Assembly: GCA_023266215.1 (NCBI GenBank)
Contig: JAHFRQ010000002.1
Coordinates: forward strand, 259,158-323,157
DNA: 64,000 nucleotides
DNA from: Gammaproteobacteria bacterium
GTDB lineage: Bacteria; Pseudomonadota; Gammaproteobacteria; Coxiellales; Coxiellaceae
Reading direction: 5' to 3'
The notes under the pieces were generated by a model. That model was not told the DNA's origin. It searched no databases and saw nothing but the letters and a program-made list of their open reading frames with translations. Below are positions 26,360-39,230 of the stretch, one piece after another; position 1 is the first letter of the stretch, and each line of letters starts with the position of its first letter. Both the position numbers and the translations under genes were made by a program.

Positions 26360-27169
26360 GTGACAAAAATTATTTCAGTTTCCAACCAAAAAGGCGGCGT
26401 CGGCAAAACAACCACGAGCATCAATTTGGCTGCATCGTTGGGTGCAATCAAAAGACGCGTCTTGTTAATAGACCTAGATCCGCAGGGTAGCGCAACGGTC
26501 GGTTGCGGCGTTGATAAGCAAACGCTTAAGCAATCCATCAATGCTGTTTTATTAAACACAGCAAGCGCACAAGATGCCATTTTAAAAACAGACTGGAAAT
26601 TCGATTTATTGCCGTCTAATGGCGATTTAACAATCGCTGAAGTAAAGCTATTAAGCATTCCCAATCGTGAATCTCAACTTAAAAATGCGCTGGCACCCAT
26701 TAAAAATAACTACGAATTTATTATTATTGATTGCCCGCCTACTTTGAATATGCTGACTGTGAACGCGCTTGTGGCGTCAGACAGTGTTTTAGTGCCTGTT
26801 CAATGTGAATATTATGCTCTGGAAGGACTGACTAGTTTATTGAGCAATATAGAAAAAATTCGCCGCGCAGCTAACCCTAATTTGCAGCTAGAAGGCTTAC
26901 TGCGTACTATGTATGACGGTCGCACAAGATTGACGACTGAAGTATCGGAGCAATTACTCAAGCATTTTCACAAAAAAGTGTATCAAGCAGTGATTCCGCG
27001 CAATGTGCGTTTAGCAGAAGCACCCAGCCATGGCATGCCTATTTTAGCGTACGATGATCACTCGCAAGGCGCCATTGCCTATTTGGCATTGGCGAGTGAA
27101 GTGGTGCGCAGATTGGAATCTGTATTGGAATCTGTATTGGAATCTGAAATGGAGACAGCAATCAAATGA
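26360..27169 (+). CDS. parA: Chromosome partitioning ATPase ParA
   Basis: 269 residues from GTG 26360, placed 8 bases after AGGA. An ATG at 26327 in frame would add 11 residues derived from the repeated rsmG segment, so it is less likely. Deviant Walker A SNQKGGVGKTTTSINLA, LIDLDPQGSAT and IIIDCPPTLNMLT are visible. ParA moves ParB-parS complexes during origin segregation. The C-terminus carries a 12-bp triple repeat giving VLES-VLES-EME. Followed by parB with a 4-base overlap. Confidence 0.95.
   Translation: MTKIISVSNQKGGVGKTTTSINLAASLGAIKRRVLLIDLDPQGSATVGCGVDKQTLKQSINAVLLNTASAQDAILKTDWKFDLLPSNGDLTIAEVKLLSIPNRESQLKNALAPIKNNYEFIIIDCPPTLNMLTVNALVASDSVLVPVQCEYYALEGLTSLLSNIEKIRRAANPNLQLEGLLRTMYDGRTRLTTEVSEQLLKHFHKKVYQAVIPRNVRLAEAPSHGMPILAYDDHSQGAIAYLALASEVVRRLESVLESVLESEMETAIK
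27112..27147 (+). repeat. 12-bp tandem repeat in the parA 3' end
   Basis: ATTGGAATCTGT repeated three times (last copy ends A). It keeps the frame and adds repeated LESV residues at the ParA C-terminus. Confidence 0.8.
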
Positions 27170-28077
27170 CGCAAGTAAAAAAACGTGGATTGGGAAAAAG
27201 TTTAGGCGATATGGGTTTAAGCGCGCTCTTAGGTGATTTGCAAGCGCAGCCTGCCATTGTGATGAGCGATTTTTCAACCGTAGAAGAAATATCACAAGAT
27301 GGTCAGCTAAAAAAACTCCCGATTAACTCTGTGAAACCGGGCCCGCATCAACCTCGAAAAATAATGTCGCAGGAAGGCTTAGAAGAATTAGCGAATTCTA
27401 TTCGAAAACAAGGCGTGATTCAGCCGATTATTGTTCGCGCAACAGAGAATAATCAATATGAAATTATTGCGGGCGAAAGACGCTGGCGAGCAGCACAGCT
27501 TGCAGAATTAGCCTATATTCCAGCGTTAATTCGCGAAATAAACGATGAAACTGCCATGGCTATTGCGTTGATTGAAAATATTCAACGACGCGATTTAAAT
27601 TCAATTGAAGAAGCGGCGGCGCTGCAAAGATTAATTTCAGAGTTTGAGATGACGCACCAAGCTGTTGCTGATGCCGTTGGAAAATCACGCGTCAATGTGA
27701 CCAATTTGCTGCGCCTATTAAAATTAAATAACGATGTGCAGCATTTGGTAGAGAAGGGTCAGCTTGAAATGGGTCATGCGCGTGCCTTATTAACATTAGA
27801 AAATGCGCAACAAAGTGAAGTGGCGGCCATTATTGTCATGCGAGCGCTATCGGTCCGCGAAACAGAGGCGCTTATTCGTAAAGTGGCGCTTTCAAACTCG
27901 CTTTCACCCTTCTCGCAGGCGCCAAAAGCCATTATTCCTGATAATAACCAGCAGCGCTTATCGCAATTATTGCGCGCTCCCGTTTTAATCACAAAAAACG
28001 CTAAAAACAAGGGTAAATTAACTATTAAATTTAAAAATCAGGCCGAGCTGGAGTATATTTTATCCAGAATTCAGTGA
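27166..28077 (+). CDS. parB: Chromosome partitioning protein ParB
   Basis: 303 residues. N-terminal KKRGLGKSLGDMGLSALLG, ParB box II PGPHQPRK, CTP-binding GERRWRAA, NIQRRDLNSIEEA, helix-turn-helix TQ..AD-like THQAVADAVGKSRVNVTNLLRLL, C-terminal dimer domain. Binds parS and slides as a CTP clamp. Completes rsmG-parA-parB. Confidence 0.96.
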   Translation: MTQVKKRGLGKSLGDMGLSALLGDLQAQPAIVMSDFSTVEEISQDGQLKKLPINSVKPGPHQPRKIMSQEGLEELANSIRKQGVIQPIIVRATENNQYEIIAGERRWRAAQLAELAYIPALIREINDETAMAIALIENIQRRDLNSIEEAAALQRLISEFEMTHQAVADAVGKSRVNVTNLLRLLKLNNDVQHLVEKGQLEMGHARALLTLENAQQSEVAAIIVMRALSVRETEALIRKVALSNSLSPFSQAPKAIIPDNNQQRLSQLLRAPVLITKNAKNKGKLTIKFKNQAELEYILSRIQ

Positions 28078-28215
28078 TATTTTTGCTCATTTTGTAACCA
28101 ATTCATTCGTAAAGCTTTTTTTTATTCAATCAACGTGTTATGTTGTCATTTCATGCGATAAGTACATTATCGTAACCCGAGAGGGAAACCTTAAATTTAA
28201 TATGGAGATTTTGGA

Positions 28216-28788
28216 ATGTTGAATAAGAAACTTTTGTCACTCGCATCACTTGGTGCATTGACAGTTGCATTAAGTACTGCTGCCTTCGCGGGTGGCCAAT
28301 CGCCAGAACCAATGGCACCTTCAATCAACACAACTGGTTTTACTGCTGGTATGAGCTATGCTACTTATGGTCAAACTGACTTTGCAGCATTGGTTGGTTA
28401 TGTTAATGACTGGTTTTTAGTAGATTTAGGTGCTGGCTATCAATATTTTGGTGTAGTTGGCACATCTAAAAACACAAGCGTATTCGCGCTTCGTGGCGAT
28501 TTAGGTCTGCGTCATTATTTAGAACAATCCTTGTTCTTCACTTATGGTGTATTGGGTGATTACGGCTGGAGAAGCAATAGCACAGGTGCTTCGACTTCTA
28601 ATCCATACGCAGTAGGCGCATTTATTGGCTTGGATTACCAACCTTTGTCGCATTGGCTGTTCTCTGGAAAAATTTCTCCAGTAACTTATGTTCGTCGCTT
28701 GAATGCTTCAACGACTAACGTAAGTCAACCAACTGGCTGGGATGTATTCAGCGCAGGTCAATTGGCAATATCATACGTTTTTAATTGA
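28216..28788 (+). CDS. Outer-membrane beta-barrel protein
   Basis: 190 residues with a clear signal peptide (LLSLASLGALTVALSTAAFA, cleavage before GGQS), Gly/Tyr-rich amphipathic strands and a terminal strand AISYVFN ending in an aromatic-polar pair. Likely a small 8-stranded barrel. ATGGAGATTTTGGA precedes the ATG. It has an independent terminator, so it is a separate unit between parB and atpI. Ligand unknown. Confidence 0.78.
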   Translation: MLNKKLLSLASLGALTVALSTAAFAGGQSPEPMAPSINTTGFTAGMSYATYGQTDFAALVGYVNDWFLVDLGAGYQYFGVVGTSKNTSVFALRGDLGLRHYLEQSLFFTYGVLGDYGWRSNSTGASTSNPYAVGAFIGLDYQPLSHWLFSGKISPVTYVRRLNASTTNVSQPTGWDVFSAGQLAISYVFN

Positions 28789-28809
28789 TCGATGATTTGA
28801 CACGTTACA

Positions 28810-28848
28810 AAAGCCGCCAAATTGAAAGATTTCGGCGGCTTTTTTTTT
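28810..28848 (+). terminator. Rho-independent terminator
   Basis: AAGCCGCC ... GGCGGCTT stem with an inner AAAT/ATTT pair and a run of nine Ts, 22 bases after the barrel gene stop. Confidence 0.9.
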
Positions 28849-28870
28849 GGATACGATCTTATTGAATCCA

Positions 28871-28899
28871 TTGCGAAATTAAGAAAAACTGCTTATACT
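28871..28899 (+). promoter_or_regulatory. Likely promoter of the atp operon
   Basis: TTGCGA (28871-28876), 17-base spacer, TATACT (28894-28899), right after the terminator and about 45 bases before atpI. Confidence 0.6.
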
Positions 28900-28944
28900 G
28901 CACGCGGCCTTGAATAAGCGGTTTTTTTCTGCGTGCGAGTAATA

Positions 28945-30113
<1,169 letters not shown>

Positions 30114-30124
30114 TTTTTTTTTAA

Positions 30125-30439
<315 letters not shown>

Positions 30440-30459
30440 TTTTTTTTTGAGATAATAGC

Positions 30460-30936
30460 ATGAATATTAATCTTACTTTATTGGGCGAAATGATTACGTT
30501 TGCCATATTCGTATGGTTTACGATGCGTTTTATTTGGCCGCCATTAACGAAAGCTATGGAAGCGCGTCGCGAAAAAATTGCAGCAGGATTAGCGGCTGCT
30601 GAAAAGGCAACGCGTGATTTGGAATTAGCGCATCATAAAGTGACCGAGCTTTTAACAGAAGCAAAAGCGCAAGCAGCGCAATTAATTGAGCAGGCTAATC
30701 ACCGCGCCAATTCAATTATCGAAGATGCCAAAGCCAAAGCCCGCGCTGAAGGCGAGCGTTTATTAGAAATTGCCAAAAACGATATATCGCGCGAATACCA
30801 CAGCGCAAGAGAAGTATTGCTCAGTGAAATTTCAACATTTGCTATCGCGGGCGCTGAGAAAATTTTGAAACAAGAAATTAATAAAAGCGCAAATGATGAG
30901 CTGGTCAATCAATTGGTTAAAGAGATTGAATTATAA
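30460..30936 (+). CDS. atpF: ATP synthase subunit b
   Basis: 158 residues. One N-terminal membrane helix ([23 protein letters not shown]) then a long charged coiled coil ([21 protein letters not shown]...). Peripheral stalk dimer. Its stop overlaps the atpH start by one base. Confidence 0.95.
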   Translation: MNINLTLLGEMITFAIFVWFTMRFIWPPLTKAMEARREKIAAGLAAAEKATRDLELAHHKVTELLTEAKAQAAQLIEQANHRANSIIEDAKAKARAEGERLLEIAKNDISREYHSAREVLLSEISTFAIAGAEKILKQEINKSANDELVNQLVKEIEL

Positions 30937-31487
30937 TGGCGGACAATTTTCACATAGCAAGACCTTACGCCAAAGCCGCTTTTCAAACTGCAAAAGCGAC
31001 TGATCAATTGGCGTTGTGGTCGACTGTGTTGCATGTGTTATCAAGTGCCATTTCGAATAATACAGTGCAGACTTGGCTTAATAACCCGGTGATTACAAAA
31101 GATCAGTGGGGAGATTTTTTGATTGGATTTTTGAATACCATTTGTAAAGATTTTTCAGAGACGCAAAAACAAATAGAAAACTTTATTTATTTGTTAATTG
31201 ATTATCAGCATGTTGATGCAATGCCTGAAATCTTTGCTTTGTTTCAACGTTATTTTGCAAAAGCGAACGGCTATGCGCAATTATCAGTGCGATCACCTTT
31301 TGTGATGACAGAAAAAGAAGAAAGTGAGTTTAAAAAAGTGTTAGAAGCAAAATTAAAAACAGCGGTGTCGGTTGATTTCACAGTTGACGCGAACTTGATT
31401 GGTGGTTTAATCGTCCGCGCTGGAAATTTTGTTTTAGATGATAGTTTTCAGAATAAATTAAAGCGATTAAAAAGCGCATTACTATAA
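30936..31487 (+). CDS. atpH: ATP synthase subunit delta
   Basis: 183 residues. [11 protein letters not shown] at the N-terminus and the C-terminal [32 protein letters not shown], which is the OSCP/delta signature. Connects the stalk to F1. Confidence 0.95.
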   Translation: MADNFHIARPYAKAAFQTAKATDQLALWSTVLHVLSSAISNNTVQTWLNNPVITKDQWGDFLIGFLNTICKDFSETQKQIENFIYLLIDYQHVDAMPEIFALFQRYFAKANGYAQLSVRSPFVMTEKEESEFKKVLEAKLKTAVSVDFTVDANLIGGLIVRAGNFVLDDSFQNKLKRLKSALL

Positions 31488-31512
31488 GTTTTGGGATGAG
31501 GGTTTTGACATT

Positions 31513-33066
31513 ATGACAACAACACAGCATTTACAACCATCTGAAATCAGCGAAATCATTCGCGAGCGGATTGCAAAGTTTGATATCAAACCAGAGATTC
31601 GCACGGTCGGCACCATTGTCAGTTTAAAAGACGGTATCGTCCGCATTTATGGATTAAGCGATGTAATGTACGGCGAAATGATCGAATTTCCCAATGATAC
31701 TTTTGGCTTGGCATTCAATTTGGAGCGCGATTGTGTTGGCGCAGTTGTGTTGGGCGATTATTTGCATTTAGAAGAAGGCATGACGGCACGTTGCACAGGT
31801 CGTATTTTAGAAGTGCCAATCGGTGAAGAATTACTAGGTCGTGTTGTCGATGCACTGGGAACTCCTATTGACGGAAAAGGCCCGCTTAAAACAACATTGA
31901 CAGCGCCTGTTGAAAAAATTGCGCCGGGTGTGATCGAGCGTCAATCAGTTTCAGAGCCTGTGCAAACCGGTATTAAATCTATCGATGCCATGACACCCGT
32001 GGGTCGCGGTCAGCGTGAATTAATCATTGGCGATCGTCAAACAGGTAAAACTGCCATTGCAATCGATGCGATTATCAATCAAAAATCATCTGGTATTAAA
32101 TGCGTTTATGTCGCTATTGGACAAAAGACTTCTTCAGTTGCCAATGTGGTGCGAATTTTAGAAGAACATGGCGCGATGGCGCATACGATTATTGTTTGCG
32201 CTAACGCGTCAGAAGCGGCAGCATTGCAATATATTGCGCCTTATTCTGGCACCAGCATGGGTGAATATTTTCGAGATCGCGGTCAAGATGCGTTGATTAT
32301 TTATGATGATTTAACCAAGCAAGCTTGGGCCTATCGTCAAGTTTCATTGTTAATGCGCCGTCCACCAGGTCGCGAAGCGTATCCGGGCGATGTGTTTTAC
32401 TTGCATTCACGCCTATTAGAGCGCTCTGCACGCGTAAACGTAGAATACGTTGAAAAGTTTACAAAGGGTGAGGTCAAGGGAAAAACAGGTTCTCTCACTG
32501 CTTTGCCTATCATTGAAACACAAGCCGGCGATGTCTCCGCCTTTATTCCAACCAACGTGATTTCAATTACCGATGGCCAAATATTTTTAGATGTCGGATT
32601 GTTTAATTCAGGTGTCAGACCTGCTGTGAATGCGGGATTATCTGTTTCACGCGTTGGCGGCGCCGCCCAAACTAAAATTATTAAAAAATTGGCGAGTGCC
32701 ATTCGTATTTCATTGGCGCAATATCGTGAATTAGAAGCGTTTTCGCAATTTGCATCTGATTTAGATGAAGTGACGCGCAAACAATTAGAGCGCGGACAAC
32801 GCACCGTCGAAGTATTAAAACAACCGCAATATCAGCCTTTGAGTGTCGCTGAAATGGCTATTTTATGGTTTGCACTAGATAAAGGTTATTTAGATGACGT
32901 ACCTGTTAAAAAAATAGTTGATTTTCAAAGCGCGATTTTAAGTTATTTGCATCATCAGTATCAAAATTTATTAGACAGCATAAATGCTAAACCAGATTAC
33001 TCAGATGATAATGTTGCAAAAATAAGCGACGCGATAGAAACTTTTAAGAAAACACAGGCATATTAA
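31513..33066 (+). CDS. atpA: ATP synthase subunit alpha
   Basis: 517 residues, near the usual 513. P-loop [17 protein letters not shown]-rich [28 protein letters not shown], and the alpha/beta signature [15 protein letters not shown] [14 protein letters not shown]. Regulatory nucleotide-binding subunit of F1. Confidence 0.97.
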   Translation: MTTTQHLQPSEISEIIRERIAKFDIKPEIRTVGTIVSLKDGIVRIYGLSDVMYGEMIEFPNDTFGLAFNLERDCVGAVVLGDYLHLEEGMTARCTGRILEVPIGEELLGRVVDALGTPIDGKGPLKTTLTAPVEKIAPGVIERQSVSEPVQTGIKSIDAMTPVGRGQRELIIGDRQTGKTAIAIDAIINQKSSGIKCVYVAIGQKTSSVANVVRILEEHGAMAHTIIVCANASEAAALQYIAPYSGTSMGEYFRDRGQDALIIYDDLTKQAWAYRQVSLLMRRPPGREAYPGDVFYLHSRLLERSARVNVEYVEKFTKGEVKGKTGSLTALPIIETQAGDVSAFIPTNVISITDGQIFLDVGLFNSGVRPAVNAGLSVSRVGGAAQTKIIKKLASAIRISLAQYRELEAFSQFASDLDEVTRKQLERGQRTVEVLKQPQYQPLSVAEMAILWFALDKGYLDDVPVKKIVDFQSAILSYLHHQYQNLLDSINAKPDYSDDNVAKISDAIETFKKTQAY

Positions 33067-33069
33067 ATA

Positions 33070-33966
33070 ATGTCGAGCACGCGCGAAATTCGCAATAAAA
33101 TTGGCAGCATCAAAAACACGCAGAAAATTACGCATGCGATGGAGTTGGTGGCTGCGAGTAAAATGCGAAAAGCGCAAGAGCGCATGATCTTGTCGCGCCC
33201 TTATGCAAAAAAAATTCGTCGCGTGATTTCGCATGTCGCACAAGCGCACAGTGAATACAAGCATCCGTATATGCAAACACGCAACAATATAAAACGCGTT
33301 GGTTATCTTGTTATTACTACTGATCGTGGATTGTGTGGCGGTTTAAATATTAATTTATACCGAAAAATATTACACGAGATGAAAATCTGGGATGAAAAAG
33401 GCGTTGGTGCAGATTTATGTATTATTGGCCGCAAAGGTGAAGTATTTTTTGGTCAATTAGGCGCAAGCATTACAGGCTCTGTCACCCACTTGGGTGATAA
33501 GCCGACCGTCAGTGATATTATCGGCGTTGTAAAAGTGATGTTGACGCATTTTGATGAAGGAAAAATAGATCGTTTATATATCTGCGCCAATGAATTTGTA
33601 AACACCATGGTTCAAAAACCATTTGTCAGACAATTATTACCACTAGAAGTTGATGCAACAGAAAATACACCAGAATCATCAGAATCATCAGAAGCAAAAA
33701 TGCAGTGGGATTATTTATATGAGCCTGATTCCGCGCAAGTATTGTTAACCATGTTATTGGTGAGATATATCGAATCACAGGTGTATCAAGGCGTTGTTGA
33801 AAATATTGCCTGCGAGCAAGGTGCGCGAATGGTGGCAATGAAAAATGCGACTGATAATGCGAAAGATATTATTAAAGAATTGCAACTTGCTTTTAATAAG
33901 GCACGTCAAGCAAGTATTACGCGAGAAATTGCTGAAATTGTTGCAGGTGCTGCAGCGTTGGAATAA
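33070..33966 (+). CDS. atpG: ATP synthase subunit gamma
   Basis: 298 residues. N-terminal [32 protein letters not shown] and the C-terminal [21 protein letters not shown], both gamma signatures. [10 protein letters not shown] insertion at about residues 199-208 is a small local repeat. Central rotor shaft. Confidence 0.96.
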   Translation: MSSTREIRNKIGSIKNTQKITHAMELVAASKMRKAQERMILSRPYAKKIRRVISHVAQAHSEYKHPYMQTRNNIKRVGYLVITTDRGLCGGLNINLYRKILHEMKIWDEKGVGADLCIIGRKGEVFFGQLGASITGSVTHLGDKPTVSDIIGVVKVMLTHFDEGKIDRLYICANEFVNTMVQKPFVRQLLPLEVDATENTPESSESSEAKMQWDYLYEPDSAQVLLTMLLVRYIESQVYQGVVENIACEQGARMVAMKNATDNAKDIIKELQLAFNKARQASITREIAEIVAGAAALE

Positions 33967-35382
<1,416 letters not shown>

Positions 35383-35386
35383 AAAT

Positions 35387-35818
35387 ATGACAAAATTAAT
35401 GCAACTCGACATTGTTAGCGCAGAAGGCTCAATTTTTCAGGGCGAGGTATCGTTCGTTTCAGTGACTGGCAGTGTTGGTGAGTTGGGCATTCATCCTGGC
35501 CATTCACCACTGTTAACATCATTAAAACCAGGGCAAATTCACGCGGTGTTAAAAGATGGCAAAGAAGAAGTGTTTTATATGTCAGGCGGCATGTTAGAAG
35601 TGCAGCCAACTATGATATCTATTTTAGCTGACACGGCGTTGCGCGCAGATGATTTGGATGAAGCGGCGGCGATTTCTGCAAAAACACATGCTGAAAAAAT
35701 TCTACAAGATAAAACGGATGGAATAGAATATTCTAAAGCACTGGCAGAGTTGGCGGAAGCAGCTGCCCAATTGCGTGCAATTAGTTTATTGCGAGATAAA
35801 GCAAGAAACATTCATTAA
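35387..35818 (+). CDS. atpC: ATP synthase subunit epsilon
   Basis: 143 residues. Beta-sandwich N-domain with [19 protein letters not shown] and [19 protein letters not shown], then the two-helix C-domain. Inhibitory and coupling subunit; last gene of the atp operon. Confidence 0.96.
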   Translation: MTKLMQLDIVSAEGSIFQGEVSFVSVTGSVGELGIHPGHSPLLTSLKPGQIHAVLKDGKEEVFYMSGGMLEVQPTMISILADTALRADDLDEAAAISAKTHAEKILQDKTDGIEYSKALAELAEAAAQLRAISLLRDKARNIH

Positions 35819-35829
35819 AATAATGTGTC

Positions 35830-35873
35830 CCCTCTCCCGTAATCGGGAGAGGGTTAGGGTGAGGGTTTTTTAG
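35830..35873 (+). terminator. CCCTCTCCC-type hairpin after atpC
   Basis: Perfect 10-bp stem CCCTCTCCCG-TAAT-CGGGAGAGGG (35830-35853), followed by TTAGGGTGAGGG and six Ts. This CCCTCTCCC...GGGAGAGGG-TTAGGGTGAGGG form is a dispersed element seen in many proteobacteria. A partial inverse copy lies at 63852-63873. It may end or weaken the atp transcript before glmU. Confidence 0.6.
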
Positions 35874-35884
35874 GAGGCGGAACG

Positions 35885-37267
35885 ATGAGTTTAAGTGTTG
35901 TCATTCTAGCAGCAGGGAAAGGCAAAAGAATGGCGTCCAATATCCCCAAGGTGATGCATTGCCTTGGCGGTGAGCCAATGTTATCACGCGTGATTAAAAC
36001 AGCGCAGTCTCTTAATCCAGAGCATATTCATATCGTCTATGGCAATGGTGGATCAGATATTCCGAATTCTTTTCCAGATTTAAAAGTCAACTGGGTACAT
36101 CAGCACGAGCAATTAGGCACGGGTCATGCCGTTATGCAGGCGCTTCCATTTTGCAAAGATGACGAACAATTATTAGTTTTATACGGTGATGTGCCATTAA
36201 TTTCAGTTGAAACATTGCGCCAATTATTTTCGGCAGCCAAAGAAAAAAATAGCGTGGGATTATTGGTTGCAAAATTGCCCGATTCAACGGGCTTTGGTCG
36301 TATTATTCGCGATGCGCATCACAATATTATTGCCATCGTTGAAGAAAAGGATGCGACACCAGAGCAGCGCATGATCAAAGAAATCAACACGGGCATTATT
36401 ACAGCGCCGGTTGCTCTATTGAAAAAATTATTACCTGATATTTCCAATCACAACGCACAAAAAGAATATTATCTCACCGATATTATTTCACTGTCAGTTA
36501 AAGATAATCATCCAATCGCTGGCGTCACAGCGCCTGATTTAATGGAAATTCGCGGCGTCAATGATCAGTGGCAGCTTGTAACATTAGAAAGATATTATCA
36601 GCATTATCGTGCACAACAATTAGCTTACAGCGGTGTTGTGATTATGGACCCAGCGCGGTTAGATATTCGTGGAAATATAACTATCGCGCCAACAGTGCAA
36701 TTAGATGTGAATATTATTTTAGAAGGTGATGTAAAAATTGGCGCAGGCTCCAAAATTGGCCCTAATGTTACCATTAAAAATTCTGTGATTGGTGAAAATG
36801 TGTCTGTGTTTTCAAACAGTGTCATCGAAGGCGCTATTATTGAAAATCATTGTAGCGTCGGCCCTTTTGCGCGTATTCGCGCTAATACTGTTTTAAAAAC
36901 AAAATCAAAAGTCGGCAATTTTGTTGAAACCAAAAATATTGTTTTAGGCGCTGAAAGCAAAGCATCACACCTAACTTATTTAGGTGACTCGCACATCGGC
37001 GATCACGTCAATATTGGCGCAGGTACCATTACGTGTAATTACGATGGCGTGAATAAATGGCCAACAGAAATTGGCGATGGCGCATTTATCGGCTCAAATA
37101 CTTCTTTAATTGCACCCGTTAAAATTGGCGAAAATGCAACGATTGCTGCAGGTTCTGTCATCGGAAAAGATGCACCTGCTGATCAATTATCGATTACGCG
37201 CGCAAAACAGGAAGTGATTAAAGGCTGGAAAAGGCCTGTGAAAAAATCGCAGACAGAAATTAATTAA
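35885..37267 (+). CDS. glmU: Bifunctional GlcNAc-1-P uridyltransferase / GlcN-1-P acetyltransferase
   Basis: 460 residues. N-domain LAAGKGKRM, QLGTGHA, EINTG; C-domain left-handed beta-helix with hexapeptide repeats, NFVETKN and YLGDSHIGDHVNIGAG with acetyltransferase residues. Makes UDP-GlcNAc for peptidoglycan and LPS. AGGAGG lies 7 bases before ATG; often follows atpC in gammaproteobacteria. Confidence 0.97.
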   Translation: MSLSVVILAAGKGKRMASNIPKVMHCLGGEPMLSRVIKTAQSLNPEHIHIVYGNGGSDIPNSFPDLKVNWVHQHEQLGTGHAVMQALPFCKDDEQLLVLYGDVPLISVETLRQLFSAAKEKNSVGLLVAKLPDSTGFGRIIRDAHHNIIAIVEEKDATPEQRMIKEINTGIITAPVALLKKLLPDISNHNAQKEYYLTDIISLSVKDNHPIAGVTAPDLMEIRGVNDQWQLVTLERYYQHYRAQQLAYSGVVIMDPARLDIRGNITIAPTVQLDVNIILEGDVKIGAGSKIGPNVTIKNSVIGENVSVFSNSVIEGAIIENHCSVGPFARIRANTVLKTKSKVGNFVETKNIVLGAESKASHLTYLGDSHIGDHVNIGAGTITCNYDGVNKWPTEIGDGAFIGSNTSLIAPVKIGENATIAAGSVIGKDAPADQLSITRAKQEVIKGWKRPVKKSQTEIN

Positions 37268-37269
37268 TC

Positions 37270-38007
37270 ATGACGCGCCGCACTCGATTATATTATCCAG
37301 ATAAGTTAATTTCAGGTGAGAAAATTATTTTAAATATTGACGCCAGTCGATATTTATTGACAGTGTTGCGAAAAACAATTGGCGAAGCTGTTTTTTTATT
37401 TAATAACACTGATTTTGAATTCGAAAGTGCTTTAGTAGAGATAAATAAAAAACAAGCTGTTATTCAAGTGGGCGCGCCATCAAATCCCAACATAGAATCG
37501 AATTTAAAAATTCATTTAGGACAAGCAATTTCACGCGGCGAACGCATGGATTATGCGATTCAAAAAGCAGTTGAGCTGGGTGTTGATGAAATTACACCCT
37601 TGTTTTCAGAATATTGTCAGATTAAATTAAAATCAGATAGAGTTGACAATAAAATATCACATTGGCAAGCGATTGCGATTTCCGCAGCGGAGCAATCCGG
37701 CAGAACCAAGGTCCCCAAAATAAATTTACCTGAAGAATTTAATATTTTTATTCAAAAAAAAGATGAGTTAAAAATAATTTGCTTGCCGAAACAAAATAAA
37801 GATTTATTAGATTTAAAAAACACAGCTATTCCTAAAAATATTTTATTACTAATTGGCGCAGAAGGTGGATTTTCTGATGCCGAAATTCAATTGGCTTTAA
37901 AGCAGGATTTTATATCGATGTCGCTTGGTCCGCGCATTTTACGCACTGAAACAGCGCCCATTGTTGCATTAAGCTTATTGCAGCAAAAATGGGGAGATTT
38001 GCATTAA
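37270..38007 (+). CDS. rsmE: 16S rRNA (uracil-1498-N3)-methyltransferase RsmE
   Basis: 245 residues. SPOUT methyltransferase with KAVELGVDEITPLFSEYCQ, ISAAEQSGRTKVPKI, the knot motifs LLIGAEGGFSDAEI and SLGPRILRTETAPIVALSLLQ. Starts 2 bases after glmU, so in the same operon. Confidence 0.95.
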   Translation: MTRRTRLYYPDKLISGEKIILNIDASRYLLTVLRKTIGEAVFLFNNTDFEFESALVEINKKQAVIQVGAPSNPNIESNLKIHLGQAISRGERMDYAIQKAVELGVDEITPLFSEYCQIKLKSDRVDNKISHWQAIAISAAEQSGRTKVPKINLPEEFNIFIQKKDELKIICLPKQNKDLLDLKNTAIPKNILLLIGAEGGFSDAEIQLALKQDFISMSLGPRILRTETAPIVALSLLQQKWGDLH

Positions 38008-38023
38008 GCCATTTGCTTTGACC

Positions 38024-38049
38024 GCTTTGTGAGAAATTTCTTACAAAGC
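38024..38049 (+). promoter_or_regulatory. GacA/LetA box (Rsm RNA upstream activating sequence)
   Basis: A 26-base palindrome with a single mismatched pair; its core is GTGAGAAATTTCTTAC, flanked by GCTTT and AAAGC. This matches the GacA/LetA site TGTAAGAAATTTCTTACA that activates rsmY and rsmZ in Pseudomonas and Legionella. It is about 170 bases upstream of the predicted RNA start, a spacing like that of rsmZ. Confidence 0.75.
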
Positions 38050-38199
38050 CGTGCGTATTTCAAGTGATTACTATAGTATATTATATCTCTATCTTATTGA
38101 TTTAAAATAGATTTTCCGTATTTTTAGCTATTTAATGCGACCGCATCTCATTTAAGCTTTTCTTAAGGTCTTGCGTATCTGGCCTGACCTGCTAAATTG

Positions 38200-38326
38200 A
38201 GTGAATAAATTTTTAGGACAGCTTTTTGCAAAGGAAGGTTTCTTTTAGGGAAAAAGGTTCTAAGGATAGAACTTGTTGGTAGGGATGACCAGGAAAAAGG
38301 GTGGTTTTCGAATCGCCCTTTTTTTT
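38200..38326 (+). ncRNA. RsmY/RsmZ-like CsrA-sequestering small RNA
   Basis: No reading frame is present. Six GGA motifs lie in about 80 bases (near 38216, 38233, 38249, 38264, 38283 and 38292), mostly as AGGA or AGGGA, the CsrA-binding pattern. A terminator closes the unit: GGGTG (38299-38303) pairs with CGCCC (38314-38318), extended by A/T pairs, then eight Ts. TTGCGT (38171) and TAAATT (38193), spacer 16, give a start near 38205. With the upstream GacA/LetA box this fits an Rsm RNA; exact ends and whether it is the Y or Z type are not certain. Confidence 0.7.
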
Positions 38327-38354
38327 CACCAAAATTTTTTAGGTTCTTATTATT

Positions 38355-39230
38355 ATGCCAAACCTTCCTGCTTCAGAATTAATTTTAAATTCAGATGGCA
38401 GCATTTATCACCTTAATTTATTACCGGAAGATTTAGCGCATACCATTATTTTAGTGGGCGATCCCAATCGCGTTCCTATTGTGTCAAAATATTTTGATCA
38501 GATAGAAATTCAAAAATCAAACCGTGAATATGTCACGCACACGGGTTACATCGGTAATTTGCGCTTATCCGTTATTGGCACCGGTATTGGCGCGGGCAAT
38601 ATTGATATTGTAATAAACGAGTGTGATGCATTGGCTAATATTGATTTTAAAAAACGCGAAGTCAAAAATAATATTACCAAACTAAAATTTATTAGAATAG
38701 GCACTTGCGGCGGTTTACAAAAAAATTCACTTGTCGATAGTTTTATTATTTCAGATTACGCCATTGGTTTGGACGGCTTGATGCAATATTACCAGCAAGC
38801 TAATAATCAAAACGAAATAGCATTATTAAAAATATGTCGAGAATATTTTTCATCTACTTTTATCGCTAATCAGATTTATGCAACAGCGGGATCTGAAAAT
38901 TTAACAGCATTATTTAAAACTGAGAAAATAGGAATTTCTGGAATCACCATGACCTGTCCTGGATTTTATGCGCCACAACATAGAGTTTTGCGCGCAAAGC
39001 CATCTGACGTTGATTTATTTTCAATTGCACAAAAAATTAAATTTCAAGATTTGTGTGTCACCAATTTTGAAATGGAAACCGCCGCAATTTACGGCTTAAG
39101 CCGTGCTTTAAATCACGATGCCTGCTCGATTAGCTTGGTAGTTGCCAATCGGATTACAAAAGAGTTCTCAACGCAAATGAACAGTAAAATAGATGAGCTA
39201 ATTAAAGCGGTGCTTGAGAAATTAGTTTAG
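38355..39230 (+). CDS. Nucleoside phosphorylase (uridine phosphorylase family)
   Basis: 291 residues of the PNP/UDP family. VGDPNRVPIVSKYF, GTGIGAGNIDIV, RIGTCGGLQ (phosphate site) and NFEMETAAIYGLS (ribose site ME-T). It cleaves a nucleoside with phosphate, probably uridine or a related one. Salvage context with punA and cdd nearby. No strong Shine-Dalgarno; it directly follows the sRNA terminator. Confidence 0.85.
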   Translation: MPNLPASELILNSDGSIYHLNLLPEDLAHTIILVGDPNRVPIVSKYFDQIEIQKSNREYVTHTGYIGNLRLSVIGTGIGAGNIDIVINECDALANIDFKKREVKNNITKLKFIRIGTCGGLQKNSLVDSFIISDYAIGLDGLMQYYQQANNQNEIALLKICREYFSSTFIANQIYATAGSENLTALFKTEKIGISGITMTCPGFYAPQHRVLRAKPSDVDLFSIAQKIKFQDLCVTNFEMETAAIYGLSRALNHDACSISLVVANRITKEFSTQMNSKIDELIKAVLEKLV

